Shown here piece by piece: positions 28,467 to 36,572 of a stretch of DNA of 40,589 nt. The stretch covers positions 1 to 40,589 of the forward strand of contig SLKS01000140.1 in the NCBI GenBank assembly GCA_007134465.1, given 5' to 3'. Numbering within the stretch: position 1 is the stretch's first letter; each line of letters begins with the position of its first letter. The notes under the pieces were generated by a model. It did no database searches. It was not told the DNA's origin and saw only the letters and a program-made list of their open reading frames with translations. The stretch comes from Kiritimatiellia bacterium. Lineage in GTDB: Bacteria; Verrucomicrobiota; Kiritimatiellia; UBA8416; SLMC01. The position numbers and the translations under genes were made by a program.

Positions 28467-28531
28467 AAGGCAGTTCTGCGGGGATTGGTCGTGAGAGCCT
28501 GCCTATGGTGTTCAGGAGCCGGGATGCGCCC
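28467..28531 (+). repeat. 65-bp dispersed repeat, copy 2
   Basis: AAGGCAGTTCTGCGGGGATTGGTCGTGAGAGCCTGCCTATGGTGTTCAGGAGCCGGGATGCGCCC; 60/65 to 20849-20913. Confidence 0.9.
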
Positions 28532-28747
28532 TGAAGCCCGAATGAGCCGCCTTCGCCCTGCGGGCTACGGCGGGACATGTGGGTGTTTCGGGTTTAGGAT
28601 TTGATTCTTAAGGTACACGCCATGGGATCATCAAGCAAGCGCTGATTCAAATAAAAGCCCGCATTCACATAGACGGCGCCGCCATTCATGTGACGGGCGC
28701 CAATTCTTTCTGTTGACTCTTCTCCCGGCAAATGACATTGTTGCCTT

Positions 28748-29188
28748 ATGAAAAAGAACGGAGATGCTTCCGAACATTCCGCGCAATCGGATCGGGAGAC
28801 TGTCGCCGGTCGGATTCAATCCGTTTTGCGCGACGAACCGGGGCTAAGGCTGGCCATGCTCTACGGATCGGCGGTCCATGACGCCTTGCGCGCCGATAGC
28901 GACGTAGATGTCGCCGTCCTGTTCGCGAACCCATTGACCGCCGAAGCCAAAATGGACTTGACGGCGCGTTTGGAACACGCGTTGCGCAGAACGGTGGACC
29001 TTGTCGACTTGTTCGCCGTTCGCGGAACGATTCTCAAGCAAATCCTGTGTCATGGACGCGTGCTGATCCGCAACAGCCCCGACGCTCTGGCCCGCCTGAT
29101 TGAAACCATGGTGTACAATCAAACGGACATGATGCCCTACGTTCGCCGAACGCTTGGCGAAAGACAAGAGAGGTTTGCCCATGGATAG
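28748..29188 (+). CDS. mntA: MntA-type nucleotidyltransferase antitoxin
   Basis: GSAVHDALRADSDVD fits GSX10DXD; overlaps hepT. Confidence 0.9.
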   Translation: MKKNGDASEHSAQSDRETVAGRIQSVLRDEPGLRLAMLYGSAVHDALRADSDVDVAVLFANPLTAEAKMDLTARLEHALRRTVDLVDLFAVRGTILKQILCHGRVLIRNSPDALARLIETMVYNQTDMMPYVRRTLGERQERFAHG

Positions 29189-29594
29189 GGATGTGGTCCT
29201 GAACAAACTCGAGAGTTTGCGCCGCTGCATCGGCCGCATCGTGGAAAAAACGCCGGCTTCCTCCGATGTGCTGGCCGACGATTACGATTTGCAGGACATT
29301 ATCGTGCTGAACCTGGAACGAGCCGTGCAAGCCTGCGTGGATATCGGACTTCACGTTGTCAGCGAAAAGGAAATCCCGGTCCCCGACACCATGGCGCGAA
29401 CATTCGAGGCGCTGAAACAGGCGAACATTCTGAATGAAACAACAGCCGTGCGCATGATCAAGGCTGTCGGGTTCAGGAATACGGCGGTTCATGCCTATCA
29501 GGATATTGACTGGGAGATCGTCTACCGCATCGCCACGGAGCATCTGGACGACTTTCGCGATTTTTCCCGCCAGATTCAGGCGGCAATCCAATAA
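29182..29594 (+). CDS. hepT: HepT-type (DUF86) HEPN RNase toxin
   Basis: RNTAVHAY fits RX4HXY; typical HepT length and order. Confidence 0.92.
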
Positions 29595-29661
29595 CAGTCG
29601 TTGCCGAGCGACCGGTTTTTTCCAGAGCGCATGGTGGCGAAAGATCCTGAGCTTACCGACG

Positions 29662-31125
29662 CTAAGCGTCGGCGCACACTGCGGATTCAACATCCCTCTC
29701 GGCTTGGGCCTCGCTCGAAGGTGCGGGCTCGGCGGAATTACGAGCCGGAGCCTTTTCTTTTTGCGAAACCTTGCCCAGATAGGAGGGCAGCTCGACGCCT
29801 GCCATAGCGGCGACGTCCTGCAGCGGCGGCAGGCTCTTGATCAGGCCTGAAACGAAATTGGCTGTGCTCGACTTGCCATCGCTGCCGCCACCGTCCCATA
29901 CCGTGATCTTGTCGATTTTCAAATTGCGGATGGCTTCGGTCTGCAGCGCCACGATCTCATTGATTTTCTCGACCATGAGCAGCGTGGCGGCCGAGCGTGC
30001 GTCCTGGTTGCAGCTTCCGACGAGCGAGGCGTATCCCAGCGCCTTGCTGTCGAGCACCTGCCGGATTCCCTTGGCTTCAGCCTCGTACTTCAGCAGAATG
30101 GCGTCCGCTTCGCCCTTGGCCTCGCGGCGCACGCGCTCCGCCTCGGCCTCGGCGGCAATCTCGATCTTGCGTTTCTCGATTTCCTTGCGGACCACTTCTT
30201 CCGCGTTCAAGCGTTCCTGTTCGGCTCGATACTGCGCCTTTTGAATCTCAACCTCGGCCTCGCGACGAGCCACCTCGGCAAGCTTTTTCGCGGCAGCCTC
30301 CTTGACGGCAAGCGTTGCCTCGTAGTCCGCGATGTTGGCCTTGGCCGTGTTTTCGCCGTCGACGGCCTCAGCTTCCTGCTGCTGAACATACACGCGCTGA
30401 TCGGCTTCGGCCTTCTTCTTGCCTTTCTCCGCCTGGGCGATATTGTCGGCCACGCGAATCGTCTTTTCGCGCACGGCGTCCGCTTCGCCAATCGCGCCGA
30501 TCTTGTCCTGCTCGGCGACATCCACTTTGGCACGGTTGATCGCTTCCGATGCCGCCTTTTTGCCGATGCTTTCAATATAGATCGATTCGTCCGTGATGTC
30601 CGTGATGTTCACGTTGATCAGGTACAGGCCGATCTTGTTGAGTTCCGGCTCCACGTTCTTGCGAATCGATTCCAGGAAACTCTCACGGTCCTGGTTGATT
30701 TGCTCGATGGTCAGTGAAGCCACGGTCAGACGCAGCTGACCGAAGATGATCTCCTTGGCCATGTCCTCGATTTCCTTGGCTTGCAGATTCAGCAGGCGCT
30801 CGGCGGCATTGTTCATGATCGCAGGATCCGTGCTGATGCCGACCGTGAAGGTGCTGGGCACGTTGATGCGGATATTCTGGAACGAAAGCGCGTTCTGCAG
30901 GGGAATGCTGATCGTCATCGGCGTGAGCCGCAGGTACGCGAAATCCTGGATCAGCGGCCACACGAACGCACCGCCGCCATGCAGACAGTGCGACGATCGG
31001 TTTCCGGCCACCTTGCCGTAGATCACCAGAATCTGGTCGGAAGGGCAGCGCCGGTAGCGCAGGGACACGAATAGGATTGTAGACACGATCAATACCGTAA
31101 ACGCAATGATCACGACGGGCCACAT
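29662..31125 (-). CDS. Flotillin-like SPFH protein
   Basis: N-terminal TM, CPSDQILVIYGKV, SPFH core, AEAEAERVRREAKGEADAIL helices. Confidence 0.92.
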   Translation of the reverse strand: MWPVVIIAFTVLIVSTILFVSLRYRRCPSDQILVIYGKVAGNRSSHCLHGGGAFVWPLIQDFAYLRLTPMTISIPLQNALSFQNIRINVPSTFTVGISTDPAIMNNAAERLLNLQAKEIEDMAKEIIFGQLRLTVASLTIEQINQDRESFLESIRKNVEPELNKIGLYLINVNITDITDESIYIESIGKKAASEAINRAKVDVAEQDKIGAIGEADAVREKTIRVADNIAQAEKGKKKAEADQRVYVQQQEAEAVDGENTAKANIADYEATLAVKEAAAKKLAEVARREAEVEIQKAQYRAEQERLNAEEVVRKEIEKRKIEIAAEAEAERVRREAKGEADAILLKYEAEAKGIRQVLDSKALGYASLVGSCNQDARSAATLLMVEKINEIVALQTEAIRNLKIDKITVWDGGGSDGKSSTANFVSGLIKSLPPLQDVAAMAGVELPSYLGKVSQKEKAPARNSAEPAPSSEAQAERDVESAVCADA

Positions 31126-31231
31126 GATTGCCTCCTTGGTTTCTCTGTTTTTCCTGCTGTGTATTGATCGCGGGCCGCGCCCGAATCGTTAAGGTCTGAT
31201 TTATATCACTTGGCCGTCGCCCGTTCTATTT

Positions 31232-31783
31232 CTATGAGCATGGTTCCACGTGCAAGGTTCGCTCTCCGGCCACCTTGCTTACCCTCACCTGGCTTCCGGT
31301 TTTCAGCGGAGTTTGCGAGGAGGATACGGCATCGAAAAGGCGAAGTTGCCCTTGCACGGCTACCCGCACCTGTCCAGCTTTTCCGGGATGAATGGTCAGG
31401 TAAACCTCGCCTGTCTGCCCCACTGCGTTTTCAATACGCAAGGTGCCATCGGATTGCAGTCGTTTCATTCCGATCAAAAGTTTCCCGATGAGCCAGGCCG
31501 TGCCCGCTCCGGCAGCCAGCCCTCCCGCGATCGCGACAGCATTGCCCACGCGATTCTGTGTCGACAACGCCAGCGCAACCAGGCCGAACATCATGAAAAA
31601 GGCGGTCAATCCCTGCAGCGAGAGAAACTGGAAACTGCTGTCGGAATCCGACAGGGCTCCGTCGCCTTCCTCATCCATGCCAAGAAACATCAGCAAGGTT
31701 CGGATGACGAAAAACAATCCTCCCAGCAAGGCGCACAATGCGAAAAAACGCTGCATCGTCGTCCATGCCGTAAACCAGTTCAT
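31232..31783 (-). CDS. NfeD/YuaF-like membrane protein
   Basis: TM helices then OB-like C-terminus VGQTGEVYLTIHPGKAGQVRVAVQG; upstream of flotillin as in yuaF-yuaG. Confidence 0.82.
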   Translation of the reverse strand: MNWFTAWTTMQRFFALCALLGGLFFVIRTLLMFLGMDEEGDGALSDSDSSFQFLSLQGLTAFFMMFGLVALALSTQNRVGNAVAIAGGLAAGAGTAWLIGKLLIGMKRLQSDGTLRIENAVGQTGEVYLTIHPGKAGQVRVAVQGQLRLFDAVSSSQTPLKTGSQVRVSKVAGERTLHVEPCS

Positions 31784-31922
31784 CGCCTGCCCCCCCCCTT
31801 TGCGTGTTGGCGTCAGAAAGAAACTACTTATTACCGGATTGCCAGCTTCGAGTTCAATGAAATATTGCGCGTTTTTTCACGAAACCTTAAACAAGGGGGC
31901 GTCCAATCAAGGCGTTTTCAAA

Positions 31923-32640
31923 AGGATCGAAATGCGGTTTTGGCCAGCGCAGACGTTTTTAGATAAGCGCGAAGCCCTTCAGCGCGTCCCTGGGCAGCCG
32001 CTTCTTGTGGCCGAGACTGATCAGGCGTTCGGCCACGGCGTCGGGATCGAGCCCGATGTCCTCGGCCCTGAGCTTGCGGGCCGCACGCCAGCGCCGCACG
32101 CCGGCCGAGGTCAACACGCCCTCGCGGGTCAGCAGATCGAGCATGGAGTTGTTGTCGTTCATAACAGGGTCCTTTCTTTTGGGTTTGATTACTGCACCGG
32201 TTTCCGGCAGGTTGGGTTTCGGTTTCCTGCACGGAGGAATCGCGAATGAAGGCTTCATTGATTGCGCTGGCGGCGTTGGTCTCGGCCTGCGCCGGGTTCG
32301 GTGTCCGAGCCTCTGCCGATGACGCCGGCTCTTCGGAGTTCCCCGAGCGGAGCCGGTCGGCGGGCGACTTCATTGCCGTTGACGTGTCGGCGGGGCCTGC
32401 CGCCACCAACTATCCTGTCCGCTATTTCGCCACGGCCGAAGATGTGCCCGGCGGCGTTACCAATGATCTGTACAAGACTGTGCACATACTGCTGCGCCGC
32501 ATCCCGGCGGGGTCGTTCGTCATGGGCTCGCCCGAGGGCGAGCCGGGGCGCTTCGCCAGTCGCGAAGCCCAGCGACAGGTGACGCTGGCGAAAGACTATT
32601 ACATGGGCGTGTTCCCCGTGACTCAGAAACAGTGGGAACG
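31923..32640 (+). repeat. Duplicated cassette copy A (small ORF, divergent promoter, 5' part of SUMF1 gene)
   Basis: Near-identical to 36573 onward, starting at AGGATCGAAATGCGGTTT; identity decays gradually inside the SUMF1 gene, so the right edge is approximate. Confidence 0.9.
31959..32162 (-). CDS. Conserved small protein (67 aa), unknown function, copy A
   Basis: MNDNNSMLDLLTREGVLTSAGVRRWRAARKLRAEDIGLDPDAVAERLISLGHKKRLPRDALKGFALI*; AAAGGA upstream of ATG; duplicated at 36609-36812. Confidence 0.7.
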   Translation of the reverse strand: MNDNNSMLDLLTREGVLTSAGVRRWRAARKLRAEDIGLDPDAVAERLISLGHKKRLPRDALKGFALI

Positions 32641-34420
32641 GGTGATGGGAAACTGGCCGAGCTGGTTCGGCAATCCGGCCTATCGCGACAGTCGGCCGGT
32701 GGAAAGAGTCAGTTACTTTGACATTCGGGAGAACCCCGACAACAGCGCCATCAGCCCGAACTGGCCGCAGTCGAGCCTCGTGCATGCGGACTCGTTCATG
32801 GGCAAGCTGCGAGCGAAGACGGGGCTCTCGACCTTGGACTTGCCGACGGAAGCGCAGTGGGAATACGCCTGCCGGGCGGGGACCGGCACGGCGTTGAACA
32901 GCGGCAAGAACCTGACAAACGTTGAAGCCTGCCCGAACATGTCGGAAGTCGGGCGCTATCGTCATAACCATCCGGGCGAGTATTCCGACTGTTCAAGCGC
33001 GAGCACGGCTGGCGGCACGGCCAAGGCGGGTTCGCATGCGCCCAATGCCTGGGGCTTGTACGACATGCACGGGAACGTGTGGGAGTGGTGTCTGGACTGG
33101 TACACGGCGGCGGCGCCGGAAACGACGGATCCTGCAGGTGCAGCTTCGGGGTCGAGCCGCATATTGCGGGGCGGTTGCTGGAACTACGCCGCGGTGTTTT
33201 GCCGCTCCGCATGCCGGGACGGCAACGTCCCGTCGAACCGCAACGACAACCGCATCGGTTTCCGCCTCGCCATGCCCCTGCCCGCCGAGCGGCACATGTT
33301 GACGGTATCCAACGGTACGGGCGGCGGCTCGCATGCCGCAGGTTCGGCCGTGAACGTGGTGGCGGAAGCCGCGCCCTCAGGCCATATTTTCGCCACGTGG
33401 CGGGTTGCCCCTGCCGACGCGGATATGGGCGAAAATTTCGACCCGATGGCCGCGTCCGCCACGCTAACCATGCCGGACCATGCCGCAAGCTTGACGGCAA
33501 CATACGTCCAGGACGCAGGCGATTACATGGTCATTGATCTCTCCGGCGGGCCGACAGCAACGAAGTATCCGGTGAGCTACACGAACGCGGCCCCGGCCGG
33601 CGGCTGGACCGACGAGTACAAGACCACCAAGCTGGTCATGCGCCGCATCCCGGCAGGCACGTTCATGATGGGCTCGCCCGAGAGCGAGCTGGGACGCTCC
33701 CGCAGCGAAGCCCGGCGGCAGGTGACGCTGACGAAGGATTTCTACATCGGTGTCTTTCCCGTGACGCAGAAACAATGGGAGCGCGTGACGGGAAACTGGC
33801 CGAGCCGCTATCGCAACCAAGCCCACCGAGAAGCCAAACCGGTCGAGTCAGTCACGTACTACGAAATTCGGGAAAACCCGCTGCCGGTCCTCGACGATTA
33901 CAGCAAAGGCAGCCCCATCGCGACGAACTGGCCGCAGTCGAGCCTCGTGCATGCGGACTCGTTCATGGGCAAGCTGCGGGCGAAGACGGGGCTCTCGGCC
34001 TTGGACTTGCCGACGGAAGCGCAGTGGGAATACGCCTGCCGCGCGGGAACGACAACGGCGCTCAACAGATGGAAAAACCTCACCCATCACGAAGAATGCA
34101 CGAATTTGTCCGAAGTCGCCAAGTACAGTCGCAATCGTATCGGGGGCTACGGTCCGGCCAAGGTAGGCTCTTTTCTTCCCAACGTTTGGGGACTCTACGA
34201 CATGCACGGAAATATCCTGGAGTGGTGCCTGGACTGGTATACGGAGGCGCCGCCCGGAACGACGGATCCTGTGGGACCGGCTTCGGGGGCGTGGCGCACG
34301 ATGCGGGGCGGGTCATGGGACCGCATCGCCAGATTCTGCCGTTCGGCCAGTCGGTGCGCCAGCTGCCCCTTCGATCCCCGCAACATCTTTGGCCTGCGCC
34401 TCGCCATGACCGTGCCATGA
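32246..34420 (+). CDS. Secreted protein with two SUMF1/FGE-sulfatase-fold domains separated by an InlB-B-like repeat
   Basis: Signal peptide MKASLIALAALVSACAGFGVRA; twice RRIPAG(S/T)F(V/M)MGSPE ... LPTEAQWEYACRAGT ... WGLYDMHGN(V/I)(W/L)EWCLDWY ... RGG(C/S)W; linker HMLTVSNGTGGGSHAAGSAVNVVAEAAPSGHIFATW. Confidence 0.93.
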   Translation: MKASLIALAALVSACAGFGVRASADDAGSSEFPERSRSAGDFIAVDVSAGPAATNYPVRYFATAEDVPGGVTNDLYKTVHILLRRIPAGSFVMGSPEGEPGRFASREAQRQVTLAKDYYMGVFPVTQKQWERVMGNWPSWFGNPAYRDSRPVERVSYFDIRENPDNSAISPNWPQSSLVHADSFMGKLRAKTGLSTLDLPTEAQWEYACRAGTGTALNSGKNLTNVEACPNMSEVGRYRHNHPGEYSDCSSASTAGGTAKAGSHAPNAWGLYDMHGNVWEWCLDWYTAAAPETTDPAGAASGSSRILRGGCWNYAAVFCRSACRDGNVPSNRNDNRIGFRLAMPLPAERHMLTVSNGTGGGSHAAGSAVNVVAEAAPSGHIFATWRVAPADADMGENFDPMAASATLTMPDHAASLTATYVQDAGDYMVIDLSGGPTATKYPVSYTNAAPAGGWTDEYKTTKLVMRRIPAGTFMMGSPESELGRSRSEARRQVTLTKDFYIGVFPVTQKQWERVTGNWPSRYRNQAHREAKPVESVTYYEIRENPLPVLDDYSKGSPIATNWPQSSLVHADSFMGKLRAKTGLSALDLPTEAQWEYACRAGTTTALNRWKNLTHHEECTNLSEVAKYSRNRIGGYGPAKVGSFLPNVWGLYDMHGNILEWCLDWYTEAPPGTTDPVGPASGAWRTMRGGSWDRIARFCRSASRCASCPFDPRNIFGLRLAMTVP

Positions 34421-34492
34421 TCATGCCACTGCGGACGGCGCGTGACGACGTATGAGAAGGCTGGAGGCTGATCCTGGCGCGCTTTTCTTGAC

Positions 34493-34981
34493 TTGGCCAT
34501 CCTCGCCAGTGTGTTCAAAGCGGCTCCGGTCGAAGAGGTCCAGAAATACGTCGCCTCCGCGCCGAGGGGCAAGTACGCCCGTCGACTGTGGTTTCTTTAC
34601 GAGATGCTCACCGGCTCATCGCTCCCTATGGAGGACCTGAAGACGGGCGGTTACATCGACCTGATCGAGCCCGCCGAGTACTACACGGTGGTCCAGCCTC
34701 GTCCGGTGCGCCGTCAGCGAATCAACGACAACCTGCTGGGAGACGGGCAATTCTGTCCGACAATTCGACGAACCGAAGCGTTGCGTGGATTTGAAAAGGC
34801 CGATCTGCCTGCACGGTGCCGGAAGATTGATCTCTTCATCCAGGCGTGCTTGCCGAACAACGGTCGGCTTTCCGCACGTAAACGCGCCAGCCATTTCGAA
34901 TTCCTGTCGGACGATGAACTGGCGCAAATGGAGGATGCCATTCGATCCGCCTACGGCAATCGCGAGACGCAGGAACCATAG
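34493..34981 (+). pseudogene. N-terminal (non-catalytic) region of a Fic-family-like protein; catalytic core absent and 5' end probably frameshifted
   Basis: GKYARRLWFLYEMLTGSSL ... GGYIDLIEPAEYY ... RRQRINDNLLGDGQFCPTIRRT ... FEFLSDDELAQMEDAIRSAYG; MRRLEADPGALFL in another frame directly upstream (34452). Confidence 0.6.
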
Positions 34982-35003
34982 GATTTCCTTCGGGCTCGGG
35001 TGT

Positions 35004-36248
35004 TCATTTCAGGCCCTGAAGGAATAAGGCCGCTCGCTCTTTAATGATGCCAGCCACGCGTTCCACCATGCCGGGGTCGTTGGCAGCGTTCAGAACGGCC
35101 TCGTCCCGCAGTCCATCGATGCACTTGCCGCACAGGTCCACGATCCGTTCACGCAGCATAGGCCAGCCCACGCGGCATTCCCCGGCCATCTTCTGCCAGT
35201 GCGCGGGTGTGATCGTCTCAATGGATTCGCTCTTTCCGATCTTCATGGCCGGAGTCTTGGACAGTTCGGGCCAAGCCAGCGTGCAGACCAGATCGTAGAA
35301 CGGCGCAAGCCTGCGGTCGGTCTTGCCGCAGAGGATCGAGTAGTTCTTGCCATGCGCGTCGGCATTCCCGATCAGCGCATTGAAAATCAACCCGTCCAGG
35401 AAGTCCCGGATGTCCAGCGCCGACAAGGTGGACCACTCCCGAAGCAGACCGATACAGTCGCGGAGCAGCGGTCCGCCTTCCTGTTGATACTTCCGCTCCG
35501 GGGGGAACCCCAGCGCTTGGCAGAAGTCCTCCTGGTGAACACGCGTGACCGAGCCGTTGGCGTCTATGGATCGGTCGTAGCGCTGAACGACAATGCACGG
35601 CTTGTTGCCGACCGGGCGGTTGGACACCCGAGGCACGTTCAGGCCGACCGATCTGGCCAGCGTCATGCAGAGAACCTCGTTGGCCACCAGTCCCGTGAAT
35701 CGCTCGGGCTCCGGTTTGATGATATGCGTGCTCGGCGTGTTGCCGAGAGGCAGCGAGAGGGTCGCATCCCGAATCAGGACCGGCAACTTCGACTGCGATC
35801 CAGCCAACGAAAGCCGCAACCCTTCGCGTCCCGCCATCAGAGGACGGCGGGGAAGTTCTGCGACAATATCCTCCAACTCGCTTTCGCTCAGTTCACGAGT
35901 ACGGGTCTCGCCTACGGTCGGAGCAGGCGCGTGCTCCGGTAGCAGGCTGACCGCTCCCGCGCATTCGCCGCCGATCCGTTCCAGCATGGCGAAGTCGTTG
36001 CGCTCGCTGATTCCGAGAATGGCGGCGATCTGTTGCCGGGGCCCCTCATCGGGGAGGATGCCGGCGAAGAAAGGGCGAGCATGCTTGCCTCGGAACAGTT
36101 CGCTCTGGAGCGGCAGCGACCGGGAAAGCGGGATGGCATCCGACCTGCCTTCCCATTCCGAATCATAGCGGAACTCGAGCAGCCCGCTGTCATCCTCGTC
36201 CAGAGCGCCGACCCGCTCGCCATTCAGGTAGACGATCAATCGCTTCAT
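35004..36248 (-). CDS. hipA: HipA-family Ser/Thr kinase toxin
   Basis: VYLNGERVGAL, SLAGSQSKLPV, THIIKPE, NALIGNADAHGKNYSIL, LAPFYDLVCT. Confidence 0.95.
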   Translation of the reverse strand: MKRLIVYLNGERVGALDEDDSGLLEFRYDSEWEGRSDAIPLSRSLPLQSELFRGKHARPFFAGILPDEGPRQQIAAILGISERNDFAMLERIGGECAGAVSLLPEHAPAPTVGETRTRELSESELEDIVAELPRRPLMAGREGLRLSLAGSQSKLPVLIRDATLSLPLGNTPSTHIIKPEPERFTGLVANEVLCMTLARSVGLNVPRVSNRPVGNKPCIVVQRYDRSIDANGSVTRVHQEDFCQALGFPPERKYQQEGGPLLRDCIGLLREWSTLSALDIRDFLDGLIFNALIGNADAHGKNYSILCGKTDRRLAPFYDLVCTLAWPELSKTPAMKIGKSESIETITPAHWQKMAGECRVGWPMLRERIVDLCGKCIDGLRDEAVLNAANDPGMVERVAGIIKERAALFLQGLK

Positions 36249-36484
36249 GGCTTCTTGCTTCCGGCATCATCGCCGCCGAGGGGCGTTATCTCGATGGCCA
36301 ATCCAAGCGCCTGCAATACCTGGAACGTCTTGCCAATCTGGCAGGTGGGCTTCCCCTTCTCCAGATCAACAATGAAGCGCAGCCCCGTGCCACAGGTCAT
36401 GGCCAGTTCCTTCTGGGTGATCTTCAGCCGCTTGCGCCGCGTTCGGATCGCCATGCCGATTTGTTCTGAAGCTTTCATTTTCAT
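36245..36484 (-). CDS. hipB: HipB-like HTH antitoxin
   Basis: IGMAIRTRRKRLKITQKELAMTCGTGLRFIVDLEKGKPTCQIGKTFQVLQALGL; ATGA overlap with hipA. Confidence 0.93.
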   Translation of the reverse strand: MKMKASEQIGMAIRTRRKRLKITQKELAMTCGTGLRFIVDLEKGKPTCQIGKTFQVLQALGLAIEITPLGGDDAGSKKP

Positions 36485-36485
36485 A

Positions 36486-36548
36486 GTTCCCGAGCGGTAA
36501 CATCGCACGCCGCAGTAGATTCGTCAACCGGTATTTTACCGTTCGGGA
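36486..36548. promoter_or_regulatory. Candidate HipB operator (inverted repeat) upstream of hipBA
   Basis: TTCCCGAGCGGTAA (36486-36499) versus TTACCGTTCGGGAA (36535-36548), 13/14 inverted matches. Confidence 0.65.
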
Positions 36549-36572
36549 ATGCCGTGGTTCAAACCCCCTCAT

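Noticed and set aside
31443-32249. 268-aa plus-strand ORF across the small-ORF region
   Set aside because: Antisense to the NfeD-like gene and to the 67-aa ORF; no RBS or domain, and the minus small ORF is conserved in both cassette copies.
36556-36572. tRNA T-arm-like GGTTCAAACCCCC next to cassette copy B (ORF with RGFEPRHS)
   Set aside because: The stem does not pair properly and no acceptor or anticodon arm is present; not enough for a tRNA remnant or att site.
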